Positions 6,720 to 10,299 of a DNA stretch of 10,299 nt are shown piece after piece; the first letter of the stretch is position 1, and each line of letters opens with the position of its first letter. This stretch comes from an uncultured Bacteroidales bacterium. GTDB lineage: Bacteria > Bacteroidota > Bacteroidia > Bacteroidales > P3. The stretch lies in assembly GCA_905236405.1 (NCBI GenBank), contig CAJOQB010000204.1, forward strand, positions 1-10,299. Reading direction: 5' to 3'. A program made the translations under genes and the position numbers. Under the pieces are notes generated by a model. It saw only the letters and a list, made by a program, of their open reading frames with translations. It ran no database searches and was not told the DNA's origin.

Positions 6720-8114
6720 ATGACCGACCGCGACGCCTACGCTGTCGATGCCCGCTACAAGGACATGACCACCTCGCCCGTTCACCGACTGGTGCTGCGG
6801 TTGGCTGGTCCCACCATTGTCAGCATGGTCATTACCGCCATCTACAACGTGGTCGACGCTGCCTTCGTGGGTCATCTCTCCACAGAGGCCACAGCAGGTA
6901 TAGGTGTCTGCTTCGCTTACCAGACGTTCATCCAAGCGGTGGGGTTCTTCTTTGGTCACGGGTCAGGCAATTTTATCTCCCGAGCTTTGGGAGCGCGACA
7001 CGAAGAGAATGCCTCGGTCATGGCCTCCGTAGGGTTCATCACCCCGTTGTTGTTGGGCGTAGTGGCTTGTGTGGCGGGGCTTTGTTTCCTGACCCCTATC
7101 TCGGTGGCATTGGGTGCCACGCCCGATGTGGTGCCCTATTCCAACGCCTATCTTCGGTTTATCCTTATCGCGTCGCCTTTCATGATGTCGGCCCTTTGTC
7201 TCAACAACCAGCTGCGACTGCAGGGCAATGCCCGATTTGGCATGATAGGCATCGCCTCGGGAGCTTTGCTTAACATCGCCCTCGACCCCCTCTTTATCTT
7301 TGCCCTCCATCTGGGAGTGCAAGGTGCCGCCATCGCCACCGCCGTCAGCCAGCTCTTCAGTTGGGGACTGCTTCTGTGGGGCACCACAAGGCCAGGCGCT
7401 GTCCATATCAGCCTCTCCTCGTTCCGACCCGACGGGACGGTCTATCGCGAGATTCTTGCCGGCGGCCTTCCCTCCCTTTGTCGTCAGGCATTTAACTGCA
7501 TCGGAGCCATTATGCTCAACCATGCCGCTGCACGTTGGGCCGATCCAGGGCAGGCAGCCTCCTCCATTGCCGCATTCACCGTTGTGTCGCGTACCATGAT
7601 GTTCGCCTTCTCCATTGTCTTGGGGTTCAATCAAGGATTCCAACCCGTGGCAGGATTCAACTACGGTGCCCGACGCTACCGTCGTGTCCGCGACAGCTAC
7701 ACCTTCGCCCTGCAGGCATCCACGGTCATGCTGCTGGTATTGGGATTGTTGGGATTCCTCTTTGCCCCGCACATCATTGCCCTCTATCGCGACGAAGACC
7801 CCGAGCTGATTGCCATCGGCACCCGTGCCCTTCGCTGGCAATGTGCAGCGTTCCCGCTCATCGGACTCTCCACCACCACCAACATGCTTTTCCAGAACAT
7901 CCGCATGACCTTCCGCTCCACGCTTCTCTCCATCGGGCGGCAAGGCCTGTTCTTCATCCCCGCCATCTTGGTGCTGCCCCATTTTTTCGGCTTGCACGGA
8001 GTGGAGATGACACAAGCGGTGGCCGACCTCTGCACGTTCCTGCTCTCCATTCCCTTTGCCGTCTGGATTTATCGACGGCTGACGCGGATGGAAGAAGGCA
8101 CGAAGGTGGAATAA
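6720..8114 (+). CDS. MATE-family multidrug/sodium antiporter-type exporter
   Basis: The protein is 464 residues, the usual length of MATE transporters, with two homologous six-helix halves in the inner membrane. First-half landmarks are LAGPTIVSMVITAIYNVVDA (28-47, with the conserved aspartate D46), FVGHLS, SRALGARHEENA (87-98), NNQLRLQGNARFGM (162-175), NIALDPLFIF (185-194) and GVQGAAIATAVSQ (199-211). The second half has GGLPSLCRQAFN, SIVLGFNQGFQPVAGFNYGA and QNIRMTFRST. The NQGFQPVAGFNYGA block places it nearer the MepA/DinF-like branch than NorM. MATE proteins expel cationic drugs or metabolites by exchange with sodium ions or protons, but the substrate cannot be read here. The start at 6720 follows the protease stop by 12 bases; an internal ATG at codon 16 would also leave the first helix intact. 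The gene ends 15 bases before the convergent DUF2156 gene, and no terminator is apparent between them. Confidence 0.94.
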   Translation: MTDRDAYAVDARYKDMTTSPVHRLVLRLAGPTIVSMVITAIYNVVDAAFVGHLSTEATAGIGVCFAYQTFIQAVGFFFGHGSGNFISRALGARHEENASVMASVGFITPLLLGVVACVAGLCFLTPISVALGATPDVVPYSNAYLRFILIASPFMMSALCLNNQLRLQGNARFGMIGIASGALLNIALDPLFIFALHLGVQGAAIATAVSQLFSWGLLLWGTTRPGAVHISLSSFRPDGTVYREILAGGLPSLCRQAFNCIGAIMLNHAAARWADPGQAASSIAAFTVVSRTMMFAFSIVLGFNQGFQPVAGFNYGARRYRRVRDSYTFALQASTVMLLVLGLLGFLFAPHIIALYRDEDPELIAIGTRALRWQCAAFPLIGLSTTTNMLFQNIRMTFRSTLLSIGRQGLFFIPAILVLPHFFGLHGVEMTQAVADLCTFLLSIPFAVWIYRRLTRMEEGTKVE

Positions 8115-8129
8115 GTTCTTTTGGCAGGA

Positions 8130-9521
8130 TTACAACACGATTTTTTTGGCAGCTTCGCTGAAAGGAAGCATGTAGTACACACATTCGGCATCGCGATAGA
8201 ATTCGCGAGCCCCCCACCGTTGCCAATAGCGATGGGTGCGAAGATGGTGCATGACGGGAATGAATAGAAAGTCGTACTGCTGCAACTGTGGCATGATGTG
8301 CATCAGCATGGCGTGGTTGAGACGGGTGCCGCGGCAATGGGGAGCGACGATAAAGGAGAAGACTGCCGTATAGTTCAGCCGGTTGAGCTGCGATAGCAGT
8401 TGCGGCTTCTCCTTGACTATCTGCTCGGTCTCTTCCTCGATGCGGTAGTCGCTCATGTTGAGATAGCCCAAGGTGTTGCCCTCGGGGTCGACGGCCTTGA
8501 CCGATAGCGGCCAGTTCCAATGCAGATGTTCAATCCATTGGTCGACGGTGTGGGGGTCGAAACCGTATTGCCGGCTCATCCATTCTATGACCTCTTGTTT
8601 GTCGCGTTCCTTGTCGCAAGCCGTGAGCCTGTATTGCGGTTGGAAGACCACACTGTGGCAAGGCAATAACTGTTCGGGGTGATACGACAGTTTGGCCTTG
8701 CGAAGTCCCGGTATCCCCATGTCCTCCTCGCGATTGATGTGAGTGTATTGTGGAGGCAGGTGACGGGCAAACTCTTGGTTGATGACGGCATAGCTGCCTT
8801 CGTAATCGATGTCGGCTTTCTCGACGCAGGTGTCAAAGAGTGTGGGGGAGATGGGACCGCCATAGGTGAAGGCCACCATGCGGTCGTCGACAAAGAGGGC
8901 TCCTCCGATGGTGCCTATTTGCTCCCAGTGGTCGAAGACAAAGTTTATCGATTGTCGTTCGGCCTCCACGCTCTCGGAGTCTTCGCTGTGTTGACTGTCC
9001 CAACGCAGGGTGAGTTCGCGGCATTGGTCGAAGAGCGACGGGTCGAGCGGCTGGTAGCGATAGTCGGGATAAAGGCTGCGGAACTTGTTGGCGTGGTTCC
9101 GCTTTCCGTGGTAATCCTTGCCCGCAAGGCTCATCAAATCGTCACGACGATAGATGTAGTCGTACCGGTCGCGGATGGCGGTGAAAGCGACATGCTCGCC
9201 GTACAACGAGACAAGCCTTTGGGCCATGTCCTCCTCGACAGCGATTATCATCAACGAGGAATCGGATGCTTGTGCGTCGGATTTCATCCAGTCGATGACG
9301 GAGGTCAGTGGATGTTCCGTTGGGTCAGCGGCAAGGAGATAGGCTCGTCGGCCAAAGAGGTTGAACCGAACCACGAGCGCCCCGTCCACAACTTCATACT
9401 CGCTGGCGAAGAGCCGCTGCCATGAGCATAGGTTGGCAAACGAATAGTTGCAGTTGTGGCGATGGGCCTGACGGAGCAGAGGCACAAGAATGTCGCGGTC
9501 GTGGGGCGTGATGGGTCTCAT
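8130..9521 (-). CDS. Two-domain protein: DUF2156 (phosphatidylglycerol lysyltransferase C-terminal-like) plus GNAT-like module
   Basis: This is a 463-residue protein. Residues about 1-290 match the stand-alone bacterial DUF2156 family related to the catalytic domain of MprF-type aminoacyl-lipid synthases. The visible blocks are NYSFANLCSWQRLF (25-38), KDYHGKRNHANKF (135-147), IGGALFVDDRMVAFTYG (205-221), YEGSYAVINQEFA (240-252), and HINREEDMGIPGLRKAKLSY (261-280). Residues about 338-455 look like a second GNAT fold. They include FSFIVAPHCRGTRLNHAML (388-406), in the place of the acetyl-CoA-binding motif A, and HHLRTHRYWQRWGAREFYRD (425-444), in the place of the final helix and strand. The motif is degenerate: the usual R/Q-x-x-G-x-G/A appears as H395-C-R-G398-T-R400. 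No transmembrane segment or signal peptide is seen. Whether it acts on lipid, peptide or a small molecule is unknown. It starts 12 bases after the upstream glycosylase-like gene. Confidence 0.82.
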   Translation of the reverse strand: MRPITPHDRDILVPLLRQAHRHNCNYSFANLCSWQRLFASEYEVVDGALVVRFNLFGRRAYLLAADPTEHPLTSVIDWMKSDAQASDSSLMIIAVEEDMAQRLVSLYGEHVAFTAIRDRYDYIYRRDDLMSLAGKDYHGKRNHANKFRSLYPDYRYQPLDPSLFDQCRELTLRWDSQHSEDSESVEAERQSINFVFDHWEQIGTIGGALFVDDRMVAFTYGGPISPTLFDTCVEKADIDYEGSYAVINQEFARHLPPQYTHINREEDMGIPGLRKAKLSYHPEQLLPCHSVVFQPQYRLTACDKERDKQEVIEWMSRQYGFDPHTVDQWIEHLHWNWPLSVKAVDPEGNTLGYLNMSDYRIEEETEQIVKEKPQLLSQLNRLNYTAVFSFIVAPHCRGTRLNHAMLMHIMPQLQQYDFLFIPVMHHLRTHRYWQRWGAREFYRDAECVYYMLPFSEAAKKIVL

Positions 9522-9533
9522 ACAGCATGAGGA

Positions 9534-10025
9534 CTAAATTATTTCCAGCGTACGGAAAAGGCGTTCGTACTGTCGGGCCTTCTCGACAAGGGGCAACGGA
9601 TAGGCTCGCGAGGTGGAGGGCAGCCGGTGGAGCGTCATGCTGCGGTCGCCGATAAGGAACGGGTCGCTGTGCTGGCCGATGGCAGGCAGGGCTACATGGT
9701 AGTCGTAGCAAAGCGTCTCGGCACTCTTCTGACCGGTGCACACCACGTCGTGGCAGAGGGGGATGTGTGCAAGCAGTTCGACAAGGTCGGTCTTCTCCAC
9801 CACCTGAAGGTATTTGTCGGAGGCGTTGCCTTGCAAGCGAACCACGGCACGGGCGGTGTCGAAGATGGCGATGCCTTTTTGGCGAAGCAGCTGCTCGATG
9901 TCCTCCTTGCGGAAAGTCTTGTGTTCGGCGTCCACTAATCGCATAGGGTCGCCAAAGAACACTTGGCCGAACACCTCCCACATCATGTTGATGTGTTTTA
10001 CTCTAATGTCAAGGAACCTATTCAT
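9534..10025 (-). CDS. Uracil-DNA glycosylase superfamily protein, probably N-terminally truncated
   Basis: This 163-residue protein resembles the Bacteroidales uracil/mismatch DNA glycosylase-like family, normally about 190-200 residues by my recollection. Such enzymes flip out and excise uracil or related bases. The conserved middle and C-terminal parts are present: MMWEVFGQVFFGD (14-26), KGIAIFDTARA (50-60), GNASDKYLQVVEKTDL (66-81), CHDVVCTGQKS (91-101), and the superfamily motif-2 loop LPSTSRAYPLPLVEKA (135-150), close to MPSSS of TDG/Mug relatives. The expected first strand with motif 1 (G-S/T-F-P-P type), normally some 30 residues before the MW pair, is missing. The first 13 residues (MNRFLDIRVKHIN) do not replace it. 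Its ATG lies inside the end of the upstream paralogue (8-base overlap at 10018-10025), and an internal ATG at codon 14 or 15 is also possible. Without motif 1 catalysis is doubtful, so this may be a decaying gene. Confidence 0.68.
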   Translation of the reverse strand: MNRFLDIRVKHINMMWEVFGQVFFGDPMRLVDAEHKTFRKEDIEQLLRQKGIAIFDTARAVVRLQGNASDKYLQVVEKTDLVELLAHIPLCHDVVCTGQKSAETLCYDYHVALPAIGQHSDPFLIGDRSMTLHRLPSTSRAYPLPLVEKARQYERLFRTLEII

Positions 10026-10299
10026 TCAACAACCCAATCTGAAGCATCATATGGCGATAATATTCAGTCTTTTCTTGTAGTTTCATTGGATATGCCCTTG
10101 ATGATGATGGCATTCTCCATAGATTACATGAAATACCATTTATTGAGAATGTGTTGAATCGTCCCATTGCTGGAGTGGAGACACCATATTCCTCTGTTAG
10201 AGCTGAAAAACTTTTCTGCCCCGTACAAACAATGTTGTGACAAAGAGGAATTTGGGATAGAAGTGCGGAAATATCTGTTTTTTCTACGATTTGCAAATC
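10018..10299 (-). CDS. Second, tandem uracil-DNA glycosylase-like protein (C-terminal part, open at window edge)
   Basis: The frame is open to the right edge, so the gene's 5' end lies outside the window; about 93 C-terminal residues are visible. They align almost without gaps with the C-terminal half of the neighbouring gene. Shared blocks are LQ(I/V)VEKTD, IPLCH, VCTGQKS, the motif-2 loop (MPSSSRAYP here, LPSTSRAYP there) and EK followed by a tyrosine. By hand alignment about 40 of 92 positions are identical. The motif-2 loop is closer to the TDG-like MPSSS form than that of the neighbour. The DNA is strikingly AT-rich (about 38% G+C by hand count over 10021-10299), unlike the rest of the window, which suggests recent acquisition or a different genomic origin. 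Its stop (TAG at 10018-10020) overlaps the ATG of the next gene. Completeness and activity cannot be judged from this window. Confidence 0.78.
   Translation of the reverse strand, partial: DLQIVEKTDISALLSQIPLCHNIVCTGQKSFSALTEEYGVSTPAMGRFNTFSINGISCNLWRMPSSSRAYPMKLQEKTEYYRHMMLQIGLLNE

Noticed and set aside
5967..8015. Two long minus-strand open frames (330 and 350 codons) nearly end to end, opposite the protease and MATE genes.
   Set aside because: They lie wholly antisense to two well-recognised genes, their translations are Gly/His/Asp-rich with no family motif, and GC-rich coding DNA often leaves an open antisense frame.
8118..8152. Two copies of ttttggcag with T-rich surroundings between the MATE and DUF2156 genes, considered as a terminator.
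   Set aside because: The copies are direct repeats, not inverted ones, so they form no hairpin; most of the stretch is inside the DUF2156 coding region.
10018..10299. The two glycosylase frames considered as one gene broken by a frameshift.
   Set aside because: Both frames contain the same C-terminal half of the family (CTGQKS and SRAYP motifs twice), so this is a tandem pair, not one interrupted gene.

Overview
The window looks like a chromosomal stretch of a moderately GC-rich member of Bacteroidota, probably Bacteroidales. The evidence is the protein set (ComB, TrmO, a GDP-heptose operon, a Bacteroidales-type uracil-DNA-glycosylase-like protein and a DUF2156 protein), the lack of strong Shine-Dalgarno sequences, and two matches to the Bacteroidota -7 promoter element TAnnTTTG in the one clearly AT-rich intergenic gap. 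I cannot name the genus.

Layout, left to right. (1) Positions 1-1992, plus strand: the 3' part of a ComB-type phosphatase gene, a secreted PAP2 phosphatase and the tRNA-modifying methyltransferase TrmO. They are packed with a 4-base overlap and a 5-base gap, so they are probably one transcript. (2) Positions 2021-2055: a perfect 10-bp inverted repeat followed by a T-run on the minus strand, the likely terminator of the next operon. (3) Positions 5541-2068, minus strand: a GT4 glycosyltransferase, then HddA, GmhA and HddC. The last three carry out three of the four steps from sedoheptulose 7-phosphate to GDP-D-glycero-alpha-D-manno-heptose. The glycosyltransferase may use that donor. The phosphatase GmhB is not in the window. 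(4) Positions 5542-5642: an AT-rich divergent promoter region. (5) Positions 5643-8114, plus strand: an exported HtrA/DegS-like protease with one PDZ domain, then a MATE transporter. (6) Positions 10299-8130, minus strand: two consecutive uracil-DNA-glycosylase-superfamily genes, the first cut by the window edge, then a two-domain protein joining a DUF2156 module to a GNAT-like module.

The most unusual place is the right end. The two glycosylase-like genes are clear paralogues in tandem. The outer copy is AT-rich (about 38% G+C by hand count), against well over 50% for the rest. The composition step falls where the inner copy loses its expected N-terminus. This suggests foreign DNA joined to, and truncating, a native gene, or else an assembly join. 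The rest is ordinary housekeeping and envelope-related content. No RNA gene, CRISPR array, insertion sequence or prophage was seen, and no gene-free stretch exceeds about 100 bases.
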